64,000 nt of DNA, taken from CADEFX01 sp963840425 (lineage in GTDB: Bacteria; Pseudomonadota; Alphaproteobacteria; Rhizobiales; Hyphomicrobiaceae). Numbering within the stretch: position 1 is the first letter of the stretch; every line of letters begins with the position of its first letter. The DNA lies in NCBI GenBank assembly GCA_963840425.1, contig CAWIYZ010000001.1, positions 62,001 to 126,000 of the forward strand. Reading direction: 5' to 3'. Both the position numbers and the translations under genes were made by a program. The notes below the pieces were generated by a model. That model was not told where the DNA came from. It searched no databases and saw only the letters and a program-made list of their open reading frames with translations. Below are positions 40,327 to 49,510 of this stretch, piece by piece.

Positions 40327-40899
40327 ATGGAGGCCCTGGATCAGACGGTCGCTGACCGGACGTTGCTGGAGGGGATAGCCCGCGGCGAGCGGGCAGCCTT
40401 TCAGCGCCTCTACACTCGCCAGAGTGTCCGCATCTTTCGGTTCCTGATGCGGCTGGTGCAGAACAAGGCCACGGCAGAGGAGTTGCTGAACGAGGTATTC
40501 CTGGAGATCTGGCAGCACGCTGCCCGCTACGAGGGGCGATCATCGCCATCCACCTGGATGATGGCGATCGCGCACAACAAAGCGGTCAGCAGCCTGCGGC
40601 GGCGCCGCGAGGTCACCGGCATCGACGAGAGTATGCCCGAGACGGCCGACCTCGACGACGACCCGGAGGAGACGGCGCAGAAGCAGGACAAGGGCCGTAT
40701 CATGCGGTCCTGCATCGCCGCCCTGTCTCCGGACCACAGAGAGATCCTGGACCTCGTCTATTACCAGGAGCTGTCGGTGGGGGAGGCCGCGGAAGCGCTG
40801 GGCATCCCCGAGAATACCGTCAAGACGCGCATGTTCTACGCGCGCAAGAAGCTGTCGGAGCTCCTCAAGGAGCGTGGCGTGGATAGAGGGTGGCCTTGA
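40327..40899 (+). CDS. ECF-type sigma-70 family RNA polymerase sigma factor
   Basis: A 190-residue group IV sigma factor. Region 2 is GERAAFQRLYTRQSVRIFRFLMRLVQNKATAEELLNEVFLEIWQHAARYEGRSSPSTWMMAIAHNKAVSSLRRR. Region 4 is IAALSPDHREILDLVYYQELSVGEAAEALGIPENTVKTRMFYARKKLSELL. The start is uncertain: the ATG at 40327 fits family length, while TTG codons at 40282 (GAAGG 9 nt upstream) and 40273 are alternatives. The next gene, 15 nt downstream, encodes its likely anti-sigma factor. Confidence 0.93.
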   Translation: MEALDQTVADRTLLEGIARGERAAFQRLYTRQSVRIFRFLMRLVQNKATAEELLNEVFLEIWQHAARYEGRSSPSTWMMAIAHNKAVSSLRRRREVTGIDESMPETADLDDDPEETAQKQDKGRIMRSCIAALSPDHREILDLVYYQELSVGEAAEALGIPENTVKTRMFYARKKLSELLKERGVDRGWP

Positions 40900-40914
40900 G
40901 CGGCCACGGATGCG

Positions 40915-41592
40915 ATGAACGCAACGATGGATGAGCGCGAGGAGATCGAAGCCCTGTTGCCGTGGTTCGTCACCGGCAAGCTGGCTGAGGCTGAGCGAGT
41001 ACGCGTTGAGCTTTACCTCGCCGAGCACCCGGACGTGGCGCGTCAGGTCGCGCTGGCCCGCGAGGAGAGCGTCGAGACGATTGCAGGCGCTGAGAGTTTC
41101 GGTGTGCCAAGCCGCGCCTCGTTCGACCGCCTGATGGCCGAGGTCGGCAGGCACGAGCGCCGTCAGGCCGGCCTGCTGCAAAGTTTCGCGCCATACTTGG
41201 AGCGCATCGCTGACTGGATCGGTGGTTTCTCTCGCATGCAGCTCGGCGGCTTGGCCGTCGCCGCAGCACTGCTGTTGGCCGTGCAGGCGGTTACTGTGAC
41301 CTATCTGCTGACCGGGGGCGGCGCGACTTACCAAACGGCGTCAGGACCATCGGATATCGCGCCTGAGCGTGGTACGTTTGCGCTCGTATCCTTCAAACCG
41401 ACTGCAACGGCACAGGAGATCACCGCCATGCTCGCGGAACTCGGAGCGCAGGTGGTCGATGGTCCGAAGGCAGGCGGGCTGTGGCGTGTGCGGCTCGCGG
41501 CCGAGCCGTTGCCGCCGGCTGATGCGCAAGCCCGGATCGAAGCTTTGCGTGCGAAGAGCACCGTCGTGGGGTTCGTATCACTGACGCAGTAG
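40915..41592 (+). CDS. Putative transmembrane anti-sigma factor
   Basis: A 225-residue protein. The N-terminal cytoplasmic part (IEALLPWFVTGKLAEAERVRVELYLAEHPD) resembles the anti-sigma domain without the zinc-binding His/Cys motif. One transmembrane helix is at about 109-132. The outer domain, about 151-225, runs GTFALVSFKPTATAQEITAMLAELGAQVVDGPKAGGLWRVRL and has an alternating strand/helix pattern. Its place between the sigma factor and the subtilase supports the role. The outer domain may sense or bind the protease; that is inference. Confidence 0.82.
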   Translation: MNATMDEREEIEALLPWFVTGKLAEAERVRVELYLAEHPDVARQVALAREESVETIAGAESFGVPSRASFDRLMAEVGRHERRQAGLLQSFAPYLERIADWIGGFSRMQLGGLAVAAALLLAVQAVTVTYLLTGGGATYQTASGPSDIAPERGTFALVSFKPTATAQEITAMLAELGAQVVDGPKAGGLWRVRLAAEPLPPADAQARIEALRAKSTVVGFVSLTQ

Positions 41593-41608
41593 CCGTGGGA
41601 GTGCAGCA

Positions 41609-43159
41609 ATGCGTACAGGAAAAGCGTTGCAGCGGATCATGCCGAGCTATGTGGTGGCAGCCGCTCTGGTGGCTGCCACCCTCCTTTCTGCGGACACGGC
41701 GCAGGCGCAAAAAAGCTTCCGCACGACTGCGCAGAAGGGGTTTCTCGCCAATCAAGGCTTGCTCAAACTCACGCAAGGCCGCGGCAAGTACCCTGGTGGC
41801 GGCGATGGCGGCGGCGGCAACCGTGGCGGCGGCGGGCGCGGGCCCGGGTTCGGTGGCGGCGGCTTTTCGATCATGATCCCGCTTCCAGGCGGCGGAGGGG
41901 GTGGAGATCGCCCGCCGCGGCGGAACGTCGAGGACGACGACAAGCCGAGCAAGCCACCGAAGAAGAAGTCGACAGGAAAGTCCGACGGTTCTCCGCCCAC
42001 GATCATAGCCAGACCCCAGCCGCGCCCGGCCGGGACGCCGCCGGCGCCCATTGGCCCGCTGGTGGGCGACCAACGTGATCGCGAAATCCTGGTTACGCTC
42101 GCCGACGCGACGTCGGACAACGTGGTCACGGGGCTCGGGCGGGCCTACCGCCTCGACCGCCAATCCAACTTCCAATCGCTCACGCTCGGCGTCCGCCTGG
42201 TCCGTTTCCGCATCCCGGATCGGCGAGGTCTTGACGAGGTAATGAACCAGCTGGCGGGCGATGTGCGTGTGCTTGCGGTGCAGCCGGTCTACATCTATCT
42301 CTTCAGCCAGGGTGCGGCGGCCAGCGCCGTGGCCGCGCCGCAGTATGCCGCCGACAAAGTGCGCCTCACTGAGGCCCATCGCCTGGCGCGCGGCCGCAAC
42401 GTGCCCATCGTCATCATCGACACCGGCGTGGATGCAACGCATCCCGAGCTCAAGGGTGCCGCCATTCAATCGTTCGATGCAGTCGGCTCTGGAAAGAGCG
42501 TAGCCGAGCCGCACGGTACCGCCATCGCCGGCATCGTCGGCGCGCGTGAGCAGCTGACCGGTATGGCTCCGGATGCGCGTATCGTTGCCGTGCGTGCCTT
42601 TGCGCAAAACGCCGCGGGGCGGTTCGAGGGCACCACGGAGACGCTCATCAAGGGCATCGACATGGGCCTCAAGAACGGCGGCCGGCTGTTCAATCTGAGC
42701 TTTACCGGCCCGCGCGACCCGAGCGTGGAGCAGATCATCCGCATCGCCGAGGGCAAAGGGGCGGTGTTCATTGCCGCGGCCGGCAACGGTGGCCCTGCTG
42801 CACCAGCTGCATTTCCCGCGGCCTACGACACTGTGGTGGCCGTGACGGCCGTGGACAGCGGTGACAAGCTGTACGCGCGCGCCAATCGGGGCAGCTACAT
42901 CGCACTGGCGGCGCCGGGGGTCGACATCCTGGCGCTGGCGCCCAAGCGCGGCTACGAGCTGTCGTCCGGGACGTCGCTGGCTGCCGCCCATGTCTCTGGC
43001 ATCGTCGCCTTGATGATGGAGCGCAGGCCCAGCCTGCGCTCGGCCGACATCCGCCGCCTGTTGGCCGACAGCGCGCGCCGCGGCGAGCAGAATTGGGCGC
43101 AACAGGACTTCGGCGCCGGCGTCGTCGATGCGGCGCGTGCGCTGGAGGCGCTGAACTAA
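41609..43159 (+). CDS. Exported S8-family (subtilisin-like) serine protease
   Basis: A 516-residue secreted protease. A signal sequence (about 1-34) is followed by a Gly-rich, then Lys/Pro-rich low-complexity region (60-150), a prodomain-like segment (158-230) and the catalytic domain. The triad is Asp271 (IDTGVDATHPEL), His302 (EPHGTAIAG) and Ser456 (SGTSLAAAHVSG), with oxyanion Asn393 (AAGNGG). GGGAG is 7 nt upstream of the ATG. It is the third gene of the sigma/anti-sigma unit, with gaps of 15-16 nt, so it is probably controlled by that sigma factor. Confidence 0.93.
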   Translation: MRTGKALQRIMPSYVVAAALVAATLLSADTAQAQKSFRTTAQKGFLANQGLLKLTQGRGKYPGGGDGGGGNRGGGGRGPGFGGGGFSIMIPLPGGGGGGDRPPRRNVEDDDKPSKPPKKKSTGKSDGSPPTIIARPQPRPAGTPPAPIGPLVGDQRDREILVTLADATSDNVVTGLGRAYRLDRQSNFQSLTLGVRLVRFRIPDRRGLDEVMNQLAGDVRVLAVQPVYIYLFSQGAAASAVAAPQYAADKVRLTEAHRLARGRNVPIVIIDTGVDATHPELKGAAIQSFDAVGSGKSVAEPHGTAIAGIVGAREQLTGMAPDARIVAVRAFAQNAAGRFEGTTETLIKGIDMGLKNGGRLFNLSFTGPRDPSVEQIIRIAEGKGAVFIAAAGNGGPAAPAAFPAAYDTVVAVTAVDSGDKLYARANRGSYIALAAPGVDILALAPKRGYELSSGTSLAAAHVSGIVALMMERRPSLRSADIRRLLADSARRGEQNWAQQDFGAGVVDAARALEALN

Positions 43160-43191
43160 GAAAACAAAGACTGCAACGGGGAAGGGGCGCC

Positions 43192-44799
43192 ATGGAGTAC
43201 GACTATGTGATCGTGGGCGCCGGGTCGGCAGGCTCGGTGCTCGCCGACCGTTTGACGGCGAGCGGCAAGTACACGGTATTGCTGCTCGAGGCTGGCCCAA
43301 GCGACTACAAGAGCCCGTGGATCCACTTTCCCGCCGGCGTCTTCCACCTGCTCGACAATAAGAAGGTCAACTGGTGCTACTACACGAAGCCTGAGCCTCG
43401 TACCCGAAATCGCGAGATCCTATATCCTCGCGGGCGCGTGCTCGGCGGGTCCAGCTCCATCAACGGCAGCCTGCAGGTGCGCGGCCAGCGCGAGGACTTC
43501 GATGATTGGGCCGCCATGGGCTGTCGTGGCTGGACCTATGCGGATGTGCTGCCTTACTTCAAAAGGTCCGAGACCTATTTGCCGGGCGATCCTGAATATC
43601 GCGGCCGGAGCGGCCCCCTGGTGATCCAGGATTTTGCCAATCACCATCCGCTGACGGTTGATTTCGTCAAAGCAGGGCAGCAGGCCGGCCTCGCGTGGAA
43701 TCCGGACTACAATGCAGCCCACCAGGACGGCATTGGCTATGCGCAGCTGACGCGCAAGGGTCGCTGGCGCATGAGCACGGCGCGCGCCTTCCTGCGCCCT
43801 GCCATGAAGCGCGCCAATCTCAAGGTCGAGACGGATGTGCTCGTCACCGGACTGAACTTCGCAGGTAATCGCGTTGCCGGTGTCAGCTTCGGTCGCGGCA
43901 ACGGTCATGCGGTACCTGAGCCGGTCACCGCGCGGCGCGAGGTGATCCTCTCGGCCGGCGCCATCAACTCGCCGCATCTTCTGCAGCTATCCGGCATCGG
44001 TGCACCCGATCACCTGAAGTCCATAGGCGTGCCGGTGCGCGCGGCGCTCCCCGGCGTCGGCTACAACTTCCACGACCACTACGTGGCGCGCGTCGTGCGT
44101 GACGTTCACGGCCGCATCACGGTCAACGAGCAGTCGCGCGGCTTGCGCCTCATGTGGGAATTGGTGCGTTTTGCCTTTCGTGCCGACGGAATCCTCACCT
44201 ACACGGCCGGCAACGGGCTCGTGTTTGCACGCTCGCGGCCAGAATTGACCCGTCCGGACATCCAGCTCACATTTGCGCCCGCCAGCTACCAGGACGGCCG
44301 CCTCGGCAAGCTCGATGTGAAGCCCGGCATGACCAGCGGCGGCTGGCAGCTCCGGCCGGAGAGCCGCGGCAGCGTGCTTGCGAAAAGCAGCGATCCGCAT
44401 CAGGCGCCTGCCATCGCGCCCAACTATCTCGATCACGAGACTGACCGGGCCGCTTTCATCGCCGCACTTAGGCTCGCCCGCAAAATCCTGCAGGCGCCCA
44501 TCTTCGAAGCCTGCGGCGGCAAGGAGGTGCATCCCGGCAAGGATGTGCAGACCGACGACGAATGGCTCGATTATGGCTATCGCAACGGGGGCACCGTCTA
44601 TCACCCCGTCGGCACCTGCAAGATGGGCACGGACCGGATGGCCGTGGTCGATCCCGAGCTGCGCGTGCACGGCGTCGCCGGCCTGCGCGTCGTCGATGCG
44701 TCCATCATGCCCGTCACGACGTCCGGCAATACCAACGCGCCGACCATCATGATCGCCGAGAAGGCGGCCGACATGATCCTGCAGGCGGCGGAGGCGTGA
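43192..44799 (+). CDS. GMC-family FAD-dependent oxidoreductase (choline/alcohol dehydrogenase-like)
   Basis: A 535-residue flavoenzyme. FAD binding is by VIVGAGSAGSVLADRL at the N terminus and by the GMC signatures GRVLGGSSSINGSLQVRG and GAINSPHLLQLSGIG. The active-site His is probably in YHPVGTCKMG, with the C-terminal NTNAPTIMIAEKAADMI. It oxidises an alcohol; choline, aliphatic alcohols and polyethylene glycol are family substrates. AAGGGG lies 6 nt before the ATG at 43192. It follows the subtilase by 32 nt and converges on the transglutaminase-like gene. Confidence 0.93.
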   Translation: MEYDYVIVGAGSAGSVLADRLTASGKYTVLLLEAGPSDYKSPWIHFPAGVFHLLDNKKVNWCYYTKPEPRTRNREILYPRGRVLGGSSSINGSLQVRGQREDFDDWAAMGCRGWTYADVLPYFKRSETYLPGDPEYRGRSGPLVIQDFANHHPLTVDFVKAGQQAGLAWNPDYNAAHQDGIGYAQLTRKGRWRMSTARAFLRPAMKRANLKVETDVLVTGLNFAGNRVAGVSFGRGNGHAVPEPVTARREVILSAGAINSPHLLQLSGIGAPDHLKSIGVPVRAALPGVGYNFHDHYVARVVRDVHGRITVNEQSRGLRLMWELVRFAFRADGILTYTAGNGLVFARSRPELTRPDIQLTFAPASYQDGRLGKLDVKPGMTSGGWQLRPESRGSVLAKSSDPHQAPAIAPNYLDHETDRAAFIAALRLARKILQAPIFEACGGKEVHPGKDVQTDDEWLDYGYRNGGTVYHPVGTCKMGTDRMAVVDPELRVHGVAGLRVVDASIMPVTTSGNTNAPTIMIAEKAADMILQAAEA

Positions 44800-44813
44800 G
44801 ACGCGCTACCGTT

Positions 44814-45638
44814 TCAGCCCTCGATCAGTCCGCGTCCTTGGGCCACGTTCACCTTCACGGCCAATACCTCGTCGGCGCCTCCGACTTGCGCCCCGCGTGC
44901 CGGCGCCGCCTCCAGGTAGTCGGGCCCCACCGCCACGCGTACATGCCGATCGGTCATGCACACGCCATGGGCCGGATCGAACCCGACCCAGCCGAGCCCT
45001 TCGACATGGGCTTCGGCCCATGCGTGGCCGGCGTCCTGCTCCTGCCGGTCGGTGCGCAGGTAGTAGCCGCTCACGTAGCGCGCCGGCGCGCGCAAGGCTC
45101 GCGCCCCGGCGATGAAGACATGCGCGAAGTCCTGACACACACCGCGTCCGGCCTCCAATGCGTGATCGGCCGTTGTGGCCACGGTCGTCGTCCCGGCTGC
45201 AAAGGTCATGCAGCGGCTGATCTCGTCCATGAGCCGGTGCAGCGCGGCGAGCCGATCGCCGCCCGCGACTGCCGAAGCGGTCTCTGCGAGATCGCGCAGC
45301 CGTGGACTGACCGACGTCAGCGGTGTTTCCCGCAGATAGAGGGGCAGGGGCAGCCGTTCCATCGCGCCGCGTACGATGCCCTTGGTGTCCGTCGTATCCA
45401 CCTCGCCGTCGACCGTCACCCGCGCGCTGGCGACCGGCCCGTCGATGAATACCATATGCGTGATGTTGCCATAGGCGTCCTCATCCCGGTGTAGCCGTGC
45501 ATCGGCATCGATCTCCACGCGCCAGCGGCGCACGAAATGCCCATCGAAGCTGCGCGGCGTCATGCGCAGGAGCTGCAACGCCGATCGCGCCGGCGCACCG
45601 TAGCTGTAGGACGTTTCGTGGCGCACCCTGATCCGCAT
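44814..45638 (-). CDS. Transglutaminase-like cysteine protease-fold protein
   Basis: A 274-residue protein with an N-terminal beta-rich domain (MRIRVRHETSYSYG...LLRMTPRS) and a transglutaminase-like core. The triad Cys168 (GRGVCQDFAH), His205 (AGHAWAEAHV) and Asp221 (GWVGFDPAHG) is intact. This family occurs with alpha-E and circularly permuted ATP-grasp proteins, both encoded just upstream here, and is predicted to act as a peptidase or amide-bond enzyme. A 167-bp palindromic repeat separates it from the alpha-E gene. Confidence 0.93.
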   Translation of the reverse strand: MRIRVRHETSYSYGAPARSALQLLRMTPRSFDGHFVRRWRVEIDADARLHRDEDAYGNITHMVFIDGPVASARVTVDGEVDTTDTKGIVRGAMERLPLPLYLRETPLTSVSPRLRDLAETASAVAGGDRLAALHRLMDEISRCMTFAAGTTTVATTADHALEAGRGVCQDFAHVFIAGARALRAPARYVSGYYLRTDRQEQDAGHAWAEAHVEGLGWVGFDPAHGVCMTDRHVRVAVGPDYLEAAPARGAQVGGADEVLAVKVNVAQGRGLIEG

Positions 45639-45644
45639 CGGCTC

Positions 45645-45811
45645 CTAGTGTCCCGATTCCGAAGTTCGCCTGTGTTCGCGGCTAGGTCCCGGAGCGAACT
45701 TCGGAATCGTAAGGGACACTAGAAGCAAAGATTTGCTAATGTGATTCAGATCGAGAAATTCGCTATGAACCAAGCCGCTCGATGGGGCGAATTTCTCGAT
45801 CATCACACTAG
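45645..45811 (-). repeat. Bipartite palindromic repeat, copy B
   Basis: Units at 45645-45722 (type II) and 45736-45811 (type I) are joined by a 13-nt linker. Orientation is opposite to copies A, C and D. The type I unit begins CTAATGT rather than CTAGTGT, an unpaired change. The right edge is one base from the stop codon of the alpha-E gene. The type II arms read CGATTCCGAAGTTCG, with paired changes relative to the other copies. Confidence 0.9.
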
Positions 45812-45812
45812 C

Positions 45813-46754
45813 TCAGGACAGGTACTGCTCGTTGATCGCCGCGCCGAGCCGGTTGTTCTCGGCGATGAATGCGGTCAGGAACTCGTGCAGACCGGACTGG
45901 AAAATGTCTTCCGTGTCGGAATTCTGCAGGCGCGCATAGGTCGCGCGCCCGATGCGTTGCGCCTGCCCCTGGCGCCCATACCCCTCGGCGAGCCGATCCA
46001 GATACTGGTTGAGCGATTCGTAGCAGGAAATGAGCGAGCGCGGCTGCTCGGGCCGCAGGATGAGAAAATCTGCCACCAGCCAAGGTCGGATGTTCTCGCG
46101 ATAGACCCAGTGATAGGAGGTCACGGCGGAGACGGCGCGCAGGATCGAGGACCACTGGAAATAGTCGAGGCCGCCGCCGACCGGCTCCCACTCCGGCAGC
46201 AGCACGTGATACTTGACGTCGAGCAAGCGTGCGATGTTGTCGGCACGCTCGACGAATGTGCCGAGTCGCTGGAACCAGAAATGATCCGTCCGCAGCATGG
46301 TGCGGTAGGCCGCACCGTCGAAACGGAGCGAGGTCTCCTTGACGCTTTGCAGGAAGTCGCCGAGCTGGCCCGGCGACATCGACCCCAGCTTCACGCGCTG
46401 CATCTCGTTCCAGGCGCCGTTGACGATCTCCCACATCTCGCCGGTGAGTGCCGTACGCACCCCCCGCGCATTGGACCGCGCCGTCTCGAGGCACGCCCGG
46501 ATGGATGTCGGATTGGATTCGCCGGCAACGATGAAGGCGATGACGTTCTCGCGCGTCGCCTCGGGATAGGTATTGAAGAACGACTCGGTGCAGGCCGCCG
46601 TGGCAATGGCCGATTCCCACTCGTTGGACTGGCCCGCATAGGCAGAGGGCAGGGCCGAGAGCCGCTGCGCCACATCGAGAATACGCGCCAGGTTCTCCGC
46701 ACGCTCCATGTAGCGCGACAGCCAGTACAGATTATCCGCCATCCGCGACAGCAT
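45813..46754 (-). CDS. Alpha-E domain protein (DUF403)
   Basis: A 313-residue all-helical protein. The start MLSRMADNLYWLSRYMERAENLARILD is the family hallmark; ETARSNARGVRTALTGEMWEIVN and LGTFVERADNIARLLDVKYH follow. It is the standard partner of the circularly permuted ATP-grasp protein encoded 5 nt upstream, and the two are probably translated together. The function is unknown; a scaffolding role in peptide ligation or modification has been predicted for this gene set from comparative genomics. Confidence 0.95.
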   Translation of the reverse strand: MLSRMADNLYWLSRYMERAENLARILDVAQRLSALPSAYAGQSNEWESAIATAACTESFFNTYPEATRENVIAFIVAGESNPTSIRACLETARSNARGVRTALTGEMWEIVNGAWNEMQRVKLGSMSPGQLGDFLQSVKETSLRFDGAAYRTMLRTDHFWFQRLGTFVERADNIARLLDVKYHVLLPEWEPVGGGLDYFQWSSILRAVSAVTSYHWVYRENIRPWLVADFLILRPEQPRSLISCYESLNQYLDRLAEGYGRQGQAQRIGRATYARLQNSDTEDIFQSGLHEFLTAFIAENNRLGAAINEQYLS

Positions 46755-46759
46755 GCGAG

Positions 46760-48184
46760 CTACACGTCCACGACCCAGGTGTCCTTGGTGCCGCCGCCCT
46801 GCGAGGAGTTGACGACGAGCGATCCTTCCTTCAGCGCCACACGCGTCAGCCCACCGGGAACGATGCGTATGCGATCGGCGCCCGAGAGCACATACGGGCG
46901 CAGGTCCACATGGCGCGGAGCGATGCCGCCGTCGACGTAGCAGGGGACGGTCGAGAGCGCGAGCGTCGGCTGTGCGATGAAGGCCTCCGGCCTGGCCTTA
47001 AGCTTGGCCTTGAATGACTCTGATCTGGTCTTTGCTCGCGTGCGGCCCGACCAGCATGCCGTAGCCCCCCGATCCCTGCACCTCCTTGACGACCAGCTCG
47101 CTCAGCTTGTCGAGCACGTAACGCAGTGCCTCGGGCTCGCGGCAGCGCCACGTCGGCACGTTCTTCAGGATCGGCTCCTCGCCGAGGAAGAACTTCACGA
47201 TCTCGGGCATATAGCTGTAGATCGCCTTGTCGTCGCAGACGCCGGTGCCCACCGCGTTGGAGATGGTCACGTTGCCGGCCTTGTAAGCCGATAGCAGACC
47301 CGGTACGCCCAGCATCGAGCGGGGTTGAACGCCAGCGGGTCTAGATACTCGTCGTCGATACGACGGTAGATGACATCGACGCGCTGCGGCCCTTGTGTCG
47401 TGCGCATGTAGACGACGCTGTCACGCACGAACAGGTCGCGGCCCTCGACCAGCTCCACGCCCATCTTGTCCGCAAGGAAGGAGTGCTCGTAGTAGGCCGA
47501 GTTGAACGATCCGGGCGTCAACAGCACCACCGTCGGCTCGCCAGAAGCCGCGCGTGGCGCCACTGAGCGCAGTGTCTTCAGAAGATCGTCAGGGTAGTTG
47601 TCGACCGGCGCGATGCGCAGTTGTCCGAACAGCTCCGGCAGCAGCCGCAGCATCGCCTCCCGGTTCTCCAGCATGTAGGACACGCCCGACGGCGTGCGTG
47701 CGTTGTCCTCCAGCACATAAAATGTCTCGGCATCGACGCGCACGACGTCGATGCCGGCGATGTGCACGTATACGCCGCCCGGTGGCTCGACGCGTGTCAT
47801 CTCGGGTTGGAATGCCGGGTTCTGCAGCACGAGGTCCTCCGGCACGAGGCCTGCGCTGACGATCTCGCGCGCGCCATAGGCGTCGGCGATGAAGGCATTG
47901 AGCGCCTTTACGCGCTGCTCGAGCCCCTTCGACAGGCGCGCCCATTCCGGGGCCGAGAGCACGCGCGGAATGATGTCGAAGGGGATCAACCGTTCCGTCC
48001 CTTGCGCATCGCCATACACGTTGAAGGTGATGCCGATGCGCCGGAAGAACAGTTCCGCCTCGGCCTGCCGGTTGGAGAGCACGTCGGAGGGGGTGGTCTG
48101 AAGCCAACGCGCCAGCCGCTCATGCCCAGGGCGGACCGTGCCGTCCGCTAAGCGCATTTCGTCAAAGGCCGTGTTTCGGCCCAT
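46760..48184 (-). pseudogene. Circularly permuted type 2 ATP-grasp protein (DUF404/DUF407), two compensating frameshifts
   Basis: About 475 codons in total. The sequence is intact from MGRNTAFDEMRLADGTVRPGHERLARWL to YLDPLAFNP. One base is then missing (near 47318), after which SMLGVPGLLSAYKAGNVTISNAVGTGVCDDKAIYSYMPEIVKFFLGEEPILKNVPTW reads in another frame. One extra base near 47025 restores the first frame, which runs to SSQGGGTKDTWVVDV. The family is a predicted peptide or amide ligase. The compensating pair and well-kept sequence suggest read errors rather than decay. The start at 48184 is chosen by homology. Confidence 0.85.
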
Positions 48185-48370
48185 GCAGCATCCGCTCCCC
48201 GGAGCGCGATTGTCCCGCATGATGTGGGGCGTGAATTGCACTAGGCTCCTTGTCATCGAAGAATGCGTCGCCCAAAAAGCCAGCGCAAGCTGAACCGGAA
48301 GCCGGAATGACGGCACACTGCACGAAATGAGGGCAGGGCGGTGCCTGCGAAGAGAGCCGCTGTTGGTGCG

Positions 48371-49286
48371 TCAGGTGACGAACTCTTCTTTGCGGTAGCC
48401 CTGCAGGTAGAGGAGGGCGGTGAGGTCGCCGTGCACGATCGAGGCTTGCGCCTCCGCCGCAACGATGGGCTTGGCCCGGAAGGCAACGCCTAGACCCGCC
48501 GTCTTGATCATGCCGAGGTCGTTGGCGCCGTCGCCGACCGCCAAGGTCTGGCTCTCGACCAATTCCAGCTCACGACGCAGCCGCTCCAGCACCGCCTGCT
48601 TGGCCTCGCGGCCAAGGATCGGCATGGCCACCGTGCCAGCGACCCGGCTGCCGGCCATCTCCAGCACATTCGCCTGACAAGTGTCGAAGCCGAGCCGCGC
48701 CGCCACGCGCGAGGCAAAAAAGGTGAAGCCGCCTGAGACAAGCGCGCACGTGGCGCCATGCTGGCGCATGGTGGCGACCAGCGTTTCGGCCCCGGGCATC
48801 AGCGAAACGCGGCTGTACGACCGTCTCCAGCACGTCGGAGCCCAGGTCCTTGAGCAGCGCGACGCGTTCCTTGAGGGCGCTCTCGAAATCCAGCTCGCCA
48901 CGCATGGCCCGCTTGGTTATGCCGGCCACGCGATCACGCAGACCCACGTAGCTCGCCAGCTCGTCCAGGCACTCCTGCTCGATGATGGTCGCCTCCATGT
49001 CGGCGACGAGCAGCTTCTTGCGGCGCCACTCGTGCGCACCAGGAATGATGTTTACATCGATGGATTGGGCGCTGATGCCTGCCGCAAGGCGGGCGCGCAG
49101 CAACTCGAGATCCAAGCCGTCCTCGGCGACGAACAGCGCCTGCCATGCTTCCCCTGGCCCGAGCCAGCTTTCCTCCCGGATCTCGCCTCCTTTGAGGTCG
49201 GCACGCACGGATGCGACCGTCGCCTCCTACAGGTCTCCTGCGCCGGGCGGCGACGTCAGGACCAAAGCGGTCAGCAGTTCGGCCAT
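48371..49286 (-). pseudogene. serB: Phosphoserine phosphatase SerB, in-frame stop and frameshift
   Basis: Last step of serine biosynthesis. From the ATG at 49286 (MAELLTALVLTSPPGAGDL), a TAG occurs at codon 20. The frame then continues EATVASVRADLKGGEIREESW up to DVLETV. An extra base near 48815 shifts it, after which YSRVSLMPGAETLVATMRQHGATCALVSGGFTFFA and the HAD motif GDGANDLGMIKTAGLGVAF follow. The first HAD motif reads Asp96-Met-Glu98-Ala-Thr, where DxDST is usual. A GTG at 49208 could avoid the stop but not the frameshift. Confidence 0.85.
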
Positions 49287-49327
49287 GCTCTCATTCCGTC
49301 CGGAGCCTCGGGCTCGCCCCCGTGTCG

Positions 49328-49494
49328 CTAGTGTGATGATCGAGAAATTCGCCTACGGTCGCGGCAAGTCTCCGGAGCGAATTTCTCGATCTGAATCACA
49401 CTGAGAATCAATAAACTTTCTAGTGTCCTTTCGATCGCGAAGTTCGTTCAACGGTTGCTGCGAGGTCCGACGAACTTCGCGATCGGGACACTAG
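49328..49494 (+). repeat. Bipartite palindromic repeat, copy C
   Basis: Units at 49328-49403 (type I) and 49420-49494 (type II) are joined by a 16-nt AT-rich linker. The type I right end reads ACACTGA instead of ACACTAG, an unpaired difference. The element fills most of the 224-nt divergent gap between serB and miaA and ends 16 nt before the miaA start, so it may influence their promoters. Confidence 0.92.
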
Positions 49495-49510
49495 CGCGGT
49501 AGGAAGGGCC

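Noticed and set aside
41420..43300. 626-codon minus-strand frame opposite the subtilase gene
   Set aside because: The plus-strand gene has an intact Asp/His/Ser triad; the antisense frame has no domain.
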